A stretch of DNA of 64,000 nt. Source: Alteriqipengyuania_B sp035481675 (GTDB lineage Bacteria; Pseudomonadota; Alphaproteobacteria; Sphingomonadales; Sphingomonadaceae). The stretch spans positions 558,001 to 622,000 of the forward strand of contig NZ_JAYJJW010000001.1 of NCBI RefSeq assembly GCF_035481675.1. The letters run 5' to 3'. The notes beneath the pieces were generated by a model that was given only the letters and a program-made list of their open reading frames with translations, was not told where the DNA came from and ran no database searches. The first letter of the stretch is position 1. Each line of letters begins with the position of its first letter. The translations under genes and the position numbers were made by a program. Positions 56,638 through 64,000 of the stretch are shown here, one piece after another.

Positions 56638-58547
56638 TGACCGGCACGATCTACGAAACCGATGCGCTGATCGCGGAGGATATCGACGCCTACCTGGAAA
56701 CGCACCAGCACAAGACCATGCTGCGTTTCATCACCTGCGGCAGCGTGGACGATGGCAAGTCCACCCTGATCGGCCGTCTGCTGTATGACAGCAAGATGAT
56801 CTTCGAAGACCAGCTCGACGCGCTGTCGAGCGATTCGAAGAAGGTCGGGACGCAGGGGCAGGAGCTTGACTTTGCCCTGCTCGTCGACGGGCTGGCGGCC
56901 GAGCGCGAGCAAGGCATCACGATCGACGTCGCCTATCGCTTCTTCAACACGGAGAAACGCAAGTTCATCGTCGCCGATTGCCCGGGGCACGAGCAATACA
57001 CGCGCAACATGGTCACCGGCGCATCCACTGCCGACCTTGCCGTCATCCTGGTGGATGCGCGCAAGGGCGTGCTGGTCCAGACGCGGCGGCATTCCTACCT
57101 TTGCCACCTGCTCGGCATCCGCAACATCGTGCTGGCCGTGAACAAGATGGACCTGGTCGAGTATGGTCGGGAAACCTTTGACAAGATCGTCTCGGACTAT
57201 CGCGAATTCGCCTCAGCCATCGGGATCGAAGACTTCACCGCCATCCCGATCTCGGGGTTCAAGGGCGATAACATCACGTCCGCACCCAGTGCCCACACGC
57301 ATTGGTACGGTGGGCCGAGTTTGGTCGAGCATCTCGAGACGGTGGAGGTGCGCTCTGCCGTAGATGCGCAGAAGCCGTTCCGGATGCCGGTGCAGTGGGT
57401 CAATCGCCCCAACCTCGACTTCCGGGGCTTTGCCGGCCTGATCGCGACCGGCAGCGTGAAGCCGGGCGACGCCGTGCGCGTTCTCCCATCCGGGAAGACT
57501 ACCACCGTGAAGTCCATCGTCGCCTACGAAGGCGATCTCGACGAGGCGATAGCGGGCCAGTCCGTCACGCTTACCTTCGAAGACGAGATCGATTGTTCGC
57601 GCGGCAACGTCATCGCCGCGTCCGACAATCCACCTCAGGTGGCGGACGGTTTCGAAGCGACGCTGACCTGGCTCAGCGACGAGGCTCTCGTGGTCGGGCG
57701 TTCCTATTGGCTGAAGCTGGGCACGCAGACCGTCAGCGCAGCGGTCCAGCAGCCGAAATACGAGGTCAACGTCAACACGATGGACCGCCTCGCGGCGAAG
57801 AGCCTCGAACTGAATTCGATCGGCGTCGCAGAGGTCCTGACCGACAGCCCCATCGTCTTCGAACCCTACGCGGACAACAGGACGCTGGGCGGCTTCATCC
57901 TAATCGACAAGATGACCAATGCAACGGTTGCTGCCGGCATGCTCAACTTCAGCCTGCGCCGCAGCCAGAACGTCCACTGGCAGGCGACCGACATCGGCCG
58001 CGAACATCATGCGGCACTGAAGAACCAGCAGCCGCGCGTGCTGTGGTTCACGGGCCTCTCCGGGTCCGGCAAATCGACCATCGCCAACGAGGTGGAAAAG
58101 CGGCTCAATGTGATGAACCGGCACACTTTCCTTCTGGATGGCGACAATATCCGGCACGGGCTAAACAAGGACCTGGGCTTCACCGAAGCGGACCGGATCG
58201 AGAATATCCGCCGCATCGGCGAGGTCGCGAAGCTGATGGCCGACGCCGGGCTGATCGTGCTGACTGCGTTCATTTCACCGTTCCGTGCGGAGCGGCAGAT
58301 GGTGCGCGACATGCTGCCCGACGGCGAGTTCATCGAAATCCATGTCGACACCCCGCTTGAAGTTGCCGAAGCGCGCGACGTGAAGGGGCTTTACGCGAAG
58401 GCACGCGCCGGCGAGCTCAAGAACTTCACCGGTATCGACAGCCCCTATGAAGCGCCCGAGAATGCCGACATCGTCGTGAACACAGTCGAGATGTCCGCCG
58501 AGGCGGCTGCCGATCACATCATCGCGCAGCTGATGCCGCTCAAGTGA
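56637..58547 (+). CDS. cysNC: Bifunctional sulfate adenylyltransferase subunit 1 / APS kinase
   Basis: 636 residues. CysN GTPase: GSVDDGKSTLIGRLL (G1, near 36), DCPGHEQYTRNM (G3), NKMDLV (G4) and EF-Tu-like beta barrels to about 450. CysC kinase from about 455: GLSGSGKSTIANEVEKRLN, DGDNIRHGLNKDLGF, and SPYEAPENADI. Activates sulfate to APS and then PAPS. GTG of the downstream gene overlaps its stop codon. Confidence 0.95.
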   Translation: MTGTIYETDALIAEDIDAYLETHQHKTMLRFITCGSVDDGKSTLIGRLLYDSKMIFEDQLDALSSDSKKVGTQGQELDFALLVDGLAAEREQGITIDVAYRFFNTEKRKFIVADCPGHEQYTRNMVTGASTADLAVILVDARKGVLVQTRRHSYLCHLLGIRNIVLAVNKMDLVEYGRETFDKIVSDYREFASAIGIEDFTAIPISGFKGDNITSAPSAHTHWYGGPSLVEHLETVEVRSAVDAQKPFRMPVQWVNRPNLDFRGFAGLIATGSVKPGDAVRVLPSGKTTTVKSIVAYEGDLDEAIAGQSVTLTFEDEIDCSRGNVIAASDNPPQVADGFEATLTWLSDEALVVGRSYWLKLGTQTVSAAVQQPKYEVNVNTMDRLAAKSLELNSIGVAEVLTDSPIVFEPYADNRTLGGFILIDKMTNATVAAGMLNFSLRRSQNVHWQATDIGREHHAALKNQQPRVLWFTGLSGSGKSTIANEVEKRLNVMNRHTFLLDGDNIRHGLNKDLGFTEADRIENIRRIGEVAKLMADAGLIVLTAFISPFRAERQMVRDMLPDGEFIEIHVDTPLEVAEARDVKGLYAKARAGELKNFTGIDSPYEAPENADIVVNTVEMSAEAAADHIIAQLMPLK

Positions 58548-58558
58548 ACGGGACCAGC

Positions 58559-59287
58559 ATGACCGACGCGGAACTCGCCGCGCATCTCGCCGAAGCCGCA
58601 GGTCGCATCCTGATCGAAACGCGCGAGAGTGGCGTGGCCGAAGGGCAGGCGCTCGGTGACGCGGGGGACGTCATTGCCAACCGTTTCCTGTGCGAAGCAT
58701 TGCGGGCCGCCCGACCGGACGACGGCTTGCTGTCTGAAGAAGAAAAGGACAACAGCGCGCGCCTTTCGCACAGCCGGGTCTGGATCGTCGATCCGGTCGA
58801 CGGCACGCGCGAGTATAGCGAAGGGCGCAGCGACTGGGCGGTCCATGTCGGCCTTGCCATCGACGGCGAGGCGCAGGTCGGCGCGGTTGCGCTGCCCGGG
58901 GTCGGACTCGTGCTCCGCAGCGATCGGGTGGGCGAAGTGCCGCCTTCTCCTGATAAACTGCGCATGGTCGTCAGCCGGACCCGCCCTGCTGCGGAAGCCG
59001 TCGCCGTCGCGGAGAAGCTGGGAGCCGAGCTGGTGCCGATGGGAAGCGCGGGCGCCAAGGCGATGGCTATCGTGCGCGGCGAGGCGGACATCTACCTCCA
59101 TTCGGGCGGCCAGTTCGAATGGGACAGCTGCGCCCCGGTCGCGGTTGCTAAGGCGTATAGCCTGCATTGCTCGCGCATCGATGGCAGCCCGCTCGTTTAC
59201 AACCGTGCCGACACTTACATGCCCGACCTGTTGATATGCCGGCAGGAACATGCCGAGCAGGTGTTGGCGGAAATCGCCGCGCTGTAG
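58559..59287 (+). CDS. cysQ: 3'(2'),5'-bisphosphate nucleotidase
   Basis: 242 residues. Inositol-monophosphatase fold: SEEEKDNSARLSHSRVWIVD and DPVDGTREYSEGRSDWAVHVG (metal site), then GGQFEWDSCAPVAVAKAY. Removes PAP, the by-product of PAPS use, so it closes the sulfate activation operon. A GTG at 58544, overlapping the cysNC stop, is an alternative start adding five residues. Confidence 0.88.
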   Translation: MTDAELAAHLAEAAGRILIETRESGVAEGQALGDAGDVIANRFLCEALRAARPDDGLLSEEEKDNSARLSHSRVWIVDPVDGTREYSEGRSDWAVHVGLAIDGEAQVGAVALPGVGLVLRSDRVGEVPPSPDKLRMVVSRTRPAAEAVAVAEKLGAELVPMGSAGAKAMAIVRGEADIYLHSGGQFEWDSCAPVAVAKAYSLHCSRIDGSPLVYNRADTYMPDLLICRQEHAEQVLAEIAAL

Positions 59288-59341
59288 ACCTCAATGTGCG
59301 CAGCGCTTGACCTGCTCACATTAAAATGTGAGAGGCGCGAC

Positions 59342-60610
59342 ATGGAAAACGCAACCATCGCTCGAGTCCGTTCCCTTATCGAGAACGGCGATATGTCCCG
59401 CTCCGGTCTCGCCCGGGCAGCGGGTCTCCACGCCAACACCCTGCGCGACGCGACCAGTTCGGACTGGAACCCGACGCAGGACACGCTGAACAAGCTCCAG
59501 GCATTCATCGAAGCGAATGACGACACGCCCGTCCTCGTGCCGATCGAGGAGATCATCGCCGAGGCCCGCAACGGCCGCATGTTCGTGCTGGTGGACGACG
59601 AGGACCGTGAGAACGAGGGCGATCTCGTCATCCCCGCGCAGATGGCTACGCCGGATGCGATCAACTTCATGGCCACCCACGGCCGCGGCCTCATCTGTCT
59701 CAGCCTGACCAGGGACCGGACCGAGCGCCTCGGACTCGAACTGATGAGCCGATCCAACGGTTCGCGGCACGAAACCGCCTTTACTGTCAGTATCGAAGCG
59801 CGCGAAGGCGTCACCACCGGGATCAGCGCGGCCGACCGCGCGCGCACCATATCGGTCGCCATCGACAGCACCAAGGGTCCGACCGAGATCGTGACCCCCG
59901 GCCATGTCTTCCCGCTGGTGGCCCGCGATGGCGGCGTGCTGGTCCGCGCCGGTCATACGGAAGCGGCGGTCGACATCTCACGCCTCGCCGGGCTCAACCC
60001 TTCCGGCGTGATCTGCGAGATCATGAAGGACGACGGCACGATGGCGCGGATGGATGACCTGGTCGCCTTCGCCCGCAAGCACGGCCTGAAAATGGGAACG
60101 ATCCGTGACCTGATCGAATACCGGCACCGCAACGACCACCTGGTCGAACGCGTTGCCGAAAGCCCGTTCGAATCCGATTACGGCGGCAACTGGACGCTCT
60201 ACACCTATCGCAACACGGTCGACGGCAGCGAAAGTTTCGTCTTGCAGAAAGGCCGTGTCGAAGCGGGCAAGCCTACCCTCGCCCGCGTTCACACGCTCTC
60301 GATCCTCGACGACATGATGGGCCGGCCGGGACCGCGCAAGCGCATCCTGCAGCGGGCGATGGAGGAAATCGGCCGCGAAGGCGCGGGCATCATCGTCCTC
60401 CTCATCAAGCCGCGCGAGGTCGACACGATGCGCGGCGGCCGACCCCATCCCGATGCAGAGCTGCGGCAGTACGGCATCGGCGCGCAGATTCTCGCCGACC
60501 TCGGCGTCACGGACATGACGCTGCTCAGCAATTCGCATCGCAACGTGGTGGGCATCGAAGGCTACGGCCTCAACATCGTCGGCGAGCGGCCGATCGCAGG
60601 AGAAGACTGA
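59342..60610 (+). CDS. ribB: 3,4-dihydroxy-2-butanone-4-phosphate synthase with N-terminal HTH and degenerate GCHII tail (RibBX type)
   Basis: 422 residues. Residues 1-58 resemble a Xre-like HTH (MSRSGLARAAGLHANTLRDA). Residues 62-265 are RibB: DDEDRENEGDL and HGRGLICLSL, HETAFTVSIEAREGVTTGIS, PGHVFPLVARDGG and GHTEAAVDISRLAG. Residues 270-420 resemble GTP cyclohydrolase II but lack its zinc cysteines, the RibBX situation known in proteobacteria, so the GTP step needs another enzyme. ATG at 59342 is chosen over one 48 nt upstream for the HTH start. Overlaps ribH. Confidence 0.9.
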   Translation: MENATIARVRSLIENGDMSRSGLARAAGLHANTLRDATSSDWNPTQDTLNKLQAFIEANDDTPVLVPIEEIIAEARNGRMFVLVDDEDRENEGDLVIPAQMATPDAINFMATHGRGLICLSLTRDRTERLGLELMSRSNGSRHETAFTVSIEAREGVTTGISAADRARTISVAIDSTKGPTEIVTPGHVFPLVARDGGVLVRAGHTEAAVDISRLAGLNPSGVICEIMKDDGTMARMDDLVAFARKHGLKMGTIRDLIEYRHRNDHLVERVAESPFESDYGGNWTLYTYRNTVDGSESFVLQKGRVEAGKPTLARVHTLSILDDMMGRPGPRKRILQRAMEEIGREGAGIIVLLIKPREVDTMRGGRPHPDAELRQYGIGAQILADLGVTDMTLLSNSHRNVVGIEGYGLNIVGERPIAGED

Positions 60611-61029
60611 TGGCGAAGTTCCTTATCGTCGAAGCGCGGTTCTACGGCCACCTCAACGACATGCTGGTCGACGGCGCGCGATCTGCGCTGGAGGCTAAGG
60701 GGCATGAGGTCGAGGTCCTTACCGTGCCCGGCGCGCTCGAAATTCCCGGCGCCATCGTGCTGGCGGCGGAGAGCGGCCAGTACGACGCATACGTCGCCAT
60801 TGGCGTCGTCATTCGCGGAGAGACCTATCACTTCGAAATCGTAGCCGGCGAAAGCGCGCGGGCGATCATGGCGCTGACGATGGACGGCATCGCCATCGGC
60901 AACGGCATCCTCACGGTCGAGAACGAGGAACAGGCTGTCGTCCGCGCTGACAAGGCGCAGAAGGACAAGGGCGGAGAGGCTGCGAAGGCGGCGCTAACAC
61001 TGCTCGATCTCAGGTCGCGTTTCGGCTGA
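60610..61029 (+). CDS. ribH: 6,7-dimethyl-8-ribityllumazine synthase
   Basis: 139 residues. Motifs VEARFYGHLNDMLVDGA, VPGALEIPGAIVLAA and AIGVVIRGETYHFEIVAGES (catalytic His). Condenses the RibB product with the pyrimidine to make lumazine; the two genes are translationally coupled (TGATG). Confidence 0.94.
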   Translation: MAKFLIVEARFYGHLNDMLVDGARSALEAKGHEVEVLTVPGALEIPGAIVLAAESGQYDAYVAIGVVIRGETYHFEIVAGESARAIMALTMDGIAIGNGILTVENEEQAVVRADKAQKDKGGEAAKAALTLLDLRSRFG

Positions 61030-61036
61030 CTCCCAG

Positions 61037-61867
61037 ATGCCAGAGATCGCCGCCCTGCTGATGATCGTGTCGGGGGCGATCCACGCCTCGGTCAACGCAG
61101 TCCTGAAATCGGGGCCGGACAAGCTTGCGAGCCGTGCGCTGATCGACATGTCGGGCGGCTTGCTGGCGCTGCCCGCGATCTTCTTCTTTCCGGCACCGGA
61201 CGGCGCATGGGGCTGGCTGCTCGGTTCCTTCGTCGTCCACGGCGTCTATTTCCTCGCGCTGGTGAAAGCATTCGAAGTCGCCGACATGAGTGCGAGCTAT
61301 CCGGTCATGCGCGGCACCGCGCCGGTGTTCGCGGCGATGGGCGCGGTCGCCTTCCTGGGCGACGCGCTGACCTTGCCGGTGGCGATCGGCATGGGATTGG
61401 TCACTACCGGCATCGTCCTCAGCATGATCGGCAAGAACCTGACCGCACCGGCGCTGTTCTGGTCGCTGCTCACCGGTATCGCCGTGGCCACCTACACGGT
61501 GCTCGACGCGGGGGGCGTTCGCGCTGCACCTACGACCATGAGCTACATCGCCTGGGCGTTTTTCGTGCTCGGCTTCGGTATCGGGGCAGCTTTCGGCGCG
61601 TGGCGGGGCCGCGCTTTCGTGACCTATGCGCAAACCCACTGGAAAAGCTGCGCGACAGCAGGCGCAGCAGGCGTGGTCAGCTACGGCCTCGCCATGTTCG
61701 CCTATGCCACGGGCGACGTGCCCCGCCTCGCCCCCTTGCGCGAAAGCTCGATCCTGTTCGCGCTGGTCATTGCCGTCCTGTTCCTCGGCGAGCGTCCGGA
61801 CCGCTACAAGATCGTGGGCGGCGTCGTCATTTTCGCAGGCGTGGTGACGCTGCTGTTAAGCCGATAG
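61037..61867 (+). CDS. EamA/DMT family transporter
   Basis: 276 residues with about ten hydrophobic segments and two EamA repeats, e.g. ASYPVMRGTAPVFAAMGAVA and LRESSILFALVIAVLFLGE. Probably exports a small metabolite. It follows ribH by 7 bp, so a riboflavin-pathway link is possible but untested. Convergent with eno (12 bp between stops). Confidence 0.85.
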   Translation: MPEIAALLMIVSGAIHASVNAVLKSGPDKLASRALIDMSGGLLALPAIFFFPAPDGAWGWLLGSFVVHGVYFLALVKAFEVADMSASYPVMRGTAPVFAAMGAVAFLGDALTLPVAIGMGLVTTGIVLSMIGKNLTAPALFWSLLTGIAVATYTVLDAGGVRAAPTTMSYIAWAFFVLGFGIGAAFGAWRGRAFVTYAQTHWKSCATAGAAGVVSYGLAMFAYATGDVPRLAPLRESSILFALVIAVLFLGERPDRYKIVGGVVIFAGVVTLLLSR

Positions 61868-61879
61868 CGGGCGCCGCGC

Positions 61880-63163
61880 TCAATCGAATTTCGCGAATGC
61901 CTCGTAGCCGGCGTAGACCGCGCAATCGCCCAGCTCTTCCTCGATGCGGATCAGCTGGTTGTACTTGGCGAGCCGGTCGGAACGCGCGAGGCTGCCGGTC
62001 TTGATCTGGCCGCAGTTGGTCGCAACCGCGAGGTCGGCGATCGTTGCGTCCTCGGTTTCGCCCGAACGGTGGCTCATCACCGCGGTATAGCCGGCGCGCT
62101 GGGCGATGCTGACCGCGTTCAGGGTCTCGGTCAAAGTACCGATCTGGTTGACTTTCACCAGCAGGGAATTGGCCAGCCCCTTGTCGATGCCTTCACGAAG
62201 CCGCGCCGGATTGGTCACGAAGAGGTCGTCGCCCACCAGCTGGACGTTCTTGCCGATTTTCTCGGTCAAAGCCTTCCAGCCCTCGAAGTCGTCCTCGCTC
62301 ATGCCGTCCTCGATCGACCGGATCGGATAGGCGTCGGCGAGTTCGGCAAGGTAGCCTGCAAATGCGGCCGGATCGTGCGAGGCGCCCTCGCCTTTCAGGT
62401 GGTACTTGCCGTCGCGGAAGAATTCGGTCGCCGCGCAATCGAGCGCGAGGACGATGTCCTTCCACGGCGTGAAGCCGGCCTGTTCGATCGCCTTCATGAT
62501 CAGGTCCAGCGCTTCGCGCGTGCCGCCGATCTGCGGCGCGAAGCCGCCTTCGTCACCCACGGCGGTGGACAGGCCGGCCTGCGTCAGTTCCTTCTTCAAT
62601 GTGTGGAAGACTTCCGCGCCCCAGCGAACCGCTTCGGCCAGGCTGCCGGCGCCGGTCGGCATGATCATGAATTCCTGAATATCGATCGCGTTGTCGGCAT
62701 GCTCGCCGCCGTTGATGATGTTCATCATCGGCACGGGCAGCAAATGCGCGGACACGCCGCCGATGAAGGAATACAGCGGCAGGCCGCGGGCGTCCGCTGC
62801 CGCCTTCGCCACCGCGAGGCTGGTGCCGAGGATCGCATTCGCGCCAAGGTTGCCCTTGTTGTCCGACCCGTCGAGCTCGATCATGGCGAGGTCGATTTCG
62901 CGCTGGTCTTCGGCATCGAGGCCCATGATCCTCTCGGAGATGGCCTCGTTGACGGCCTTCACCGCCTTGAGCACGCCCTTGCCGAGATAGCGGTCGTCGT
63001 CGCCATCGCGCAGTTCCACCGCTTCATGCGCGCCGGTCGAGGCGCCCGACGGGACTGCCGCCCGGCCGAACGAGCCGTCTTCGAGCAATACGTCGACCTC
63101 CACCGTGGGATTGCCCCGGCTGTCGAGGATTTCGCGGGCGTGGATGTCGAGGATTGCGGTCAT
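61880..63163 (-). CDS. eno: Enolase
   Basis: 427 residues; interconverts 2-phosphoglycerate and PEP. MTAILDIHAREILDSRGNPT N-terminus, INGGEHADNAIDIQEFMIMP, GDEGGFAPQ, the metal ligands around LALDCAATEF and SIEDGMSEDD, LLVKVNQIGT (catalytic Lys) and MSHRSGETED. The frame runs far upstream without a stop, but 63163 gives the conserved start. Confidence 0.96.
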   Translation of the reverse strand: MTAILDIHAREILDSRGNPTVEVDVLLEDGSFGRAAVPSGASTGAHEAVELRDGDDDRYLGKGVLKAVKAVNEAISERIMGLDAEDQREIDLAMIELDGSDNKGNLGANAILGTSLAVAKAAADARGLPLYSFIGGVSAHLLPVPMMNIINGGEHADNAIDIQEFMIMPTGAGSLAEAVRWGAEVFHTLKKELTQAGLSTAVGDEGGFAPQIGGTREALDLIMKAIEQAGFTPWKDIVLALDCAATEFFRDGKYHLKGEGASHDPAAFAGYLAELADAYPIRSIEDGMSEDDFEGWKALTEKIGKNVQLVGDDLFVTNPARLREGIDKGLANSLLVKVNQIGTLTETLNAVSIAQRAGYTAVMSHRSGETEDATIADLAVATNCGQIKTGSLARSDRLAKYNQLIRIEEELGDCAVYAGYEAFAKFD

Positions 63164-63315
63164 GGCGCGGGCATCTCCGTTGTGGTGTTTTGCGCCGTCT
63201 AGGGATCGGAACAATTCGTCGCAAGCGCCGTTGCTATAATGACAACCGTCTGCGCGGGCCGCGCCCCGCAGCGCATACGAAAACAAGAACCCGTCAGGGA
63301 CGAAAGGATTACACA

Positions 63316-63867
63316 ATGGCCGATACCTCTGCGACCACCCCGAAAACACGCACCACCAAGGCCCCGAAGGTGGAAACCGTCGAAGCGACCAGCGTCGACA
63401 CGATGGCGGAAACCTCGCCCAACAAGGCAGAGGCCAAGGCCCGTTTTTCCAAGGCGATCGACGAAGCCAAGGCAGGCGCTGCCGCCCTTCGTGACGAAGC
63501 GAAGGTCCGCGCAGCGGGTTATCGCGAACAGGGCAAGTCGAAGAGCGGCGACCTGAGCGCCGAAGCGAAGACGAAGGCTCGCGGCCTCGCGCAGGACGGC
63601 AAGACTGCCGCGAGCGACGCCTTGTCCGGCCTTGGCCGACTGGTTTCCGAAAACGCCAGCGTGGTAGACGAGAAGCTCGGTGCGAAATACGGCGATTATG
63701 CCCGCTCTGCTTCGCGCAGCCTGCAGGAAACCTCCGCCAAGCTGGAGCAGAAGGAACTGGACGAGCTGGCCGAGGATGCCCGCGAATTCGTCCGCAAGAG
63801 CCCCGGCCTTGCAGTCGGTCTCGCCGCTTTCGGCGGTTACATGATCTCGCGCCTTTTCCGCCGTTAA
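63316..63867 (+). CDS. YqjD/DUF883-like membrane-anchored helical protein
   Basis: 183 residues. Long Ala/Lys/Glu-rich helical region (about 30-150) and a C-terminal hydrophobic anchor: DAREFVRKSPGLAVGLAAFG then GYMISRLFRR, the DUF883/YqjD tail. Such proteins bind ribosomes at the membrane in E. coli; here that is by analogy. Divergent from eno. Confidence 0.75.
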   Translation: MADTSATTPKTRTTKAPKVETVEATSVDTMAETSPNKAEAKARFSKAIDEAKAGAAALRDEAKVRAAGYREQGKSKSGDLSAEAKTKARGLAQDGKTAASDALSGLGRLVSENASVVDEKLGAKYGDYARSASRSLQETSAKLEQKELDELAEDAREFVRKSPGLAVGLAAFGGYMISRLFRR

Positions 63868-63910
63868 GCGGTTGGGCAACGAGGGCGTGGACCGACCACA
63901 GACCGACCAG

Positions 63911-64000
63911 ATGAATGGAGAGCCCCTGCCTGAAACGGCGGGGGCTTCCCCTGTCTCCGCTTACGACGACGAAGCCGGCGACGGCAGCCACGACGGCTCG
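63911..64000 (+). CDS. Partial gene, possible phage-holin-family protein (5' end only)
   Basis: Thirty codons run off the window: MNGEPLPETAGASPVSAYDD and on, hydrophilic. In related genomes a holin-family membrane protein follows the YqjD-like gene, so that is the likely identity, but nothing in these residues proves it. An in-frame GTG at 63887 is another possible start. Confidence 0.4.
   Translation, partial: MNGEPLPETAGASPVSAYDDEAGDGSHDGS

Noticed and set aside
59288..59341. FMN riboswitch before ribB
   Set aside because: Only 54 bp separate cysQ and ribB, too short for the FMN aptamer.
63164..63991. N-terminal extension of enolase
   Set aside because: The frame stays open upstream but the 427-residue form starts at the conserved Met and the extension is arginine-rich noise.

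Overview
The window is a GC-rich alphaproteobacterial chromosome segment. Gene content points to Sphingomonadales, most likely the Erythrobacteraceae: fused CysNC, RibB with a cysteine-free GTP-cyclohydrolase-like tail, mreBCD-mrdA-rodA, a PEP-CTERM protein, and several TraB/GumN proteins. This is an inference from gene families and order, because no rRNA or marker gene is present.

Layout. 1-6.9 kb: MFS exporter and cysteine synthase; then on the minus strand an acyl-CoA dehydrogenase with its MerR regulator, hisI, a probable 6S-like RNA locus and comF, with a divergent methyltransferase. 6.9-12.8 kb: ppdK behind a perfect palindrome, and glyQS. 12.9-15.9 kb: three consecutive TraB/GumN paralogues. 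16-23.7 kb: rplY, pth, a membrane protein, a PEP-CTERM protein with a sigma-54-type promoter, a TPR lipoprotein, ychF, and a tightly overlapping run of membrane/redox/MaoC genes. 23.7-26 kb: mutL with a small lipoprotein. 26.2-31.9 kb: the rod-shape operon. 31.9-33.1 kb: a LuxR solo and a small basic protein.

A genomic island of about 22.3 kb (33,240-55,596) is inserted in the 3' end of a tRNA-Lys(CTT). It is bounded by 49-bp direct repeats (48 of 49 identical), with a P4-type integrase at the right end. It carries, from left to right: a minus-strand defence operon of a PD-(D/E)XK type III-like helicase-nuclease, a large beta-class DNA methyltransferase and an SNF2/RapA-like helicase; a DUF3768 protein, an HhH DNA glycosylase-like protein and a second short tyrosine recombinase; an AlpA-like HTH gene overlapping an HUH-type replication protein; an unknown acidic-tailed protein; and a plus-strand two-gene operon of a 1603-residue sacsin-like GHKL ATPase with C-terminal DUF3883 plus a NERD nuclease-UvrD-like helicase. 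The int/alpA/rep plus cargo arrangement resembles satellite-like islands that carry anti-phage defence. The GHKL/DUF3883 + NERD-helicase pair is the best candidate here for a poorly described system.

55.7-64 kb returns to core genes: cysD-cysNC-cysQ (sulfate activation), ribBX-ribH-EamA transporter, enolase, and a YqjD/DUF883-like stress protein followed by the start of one more gene.
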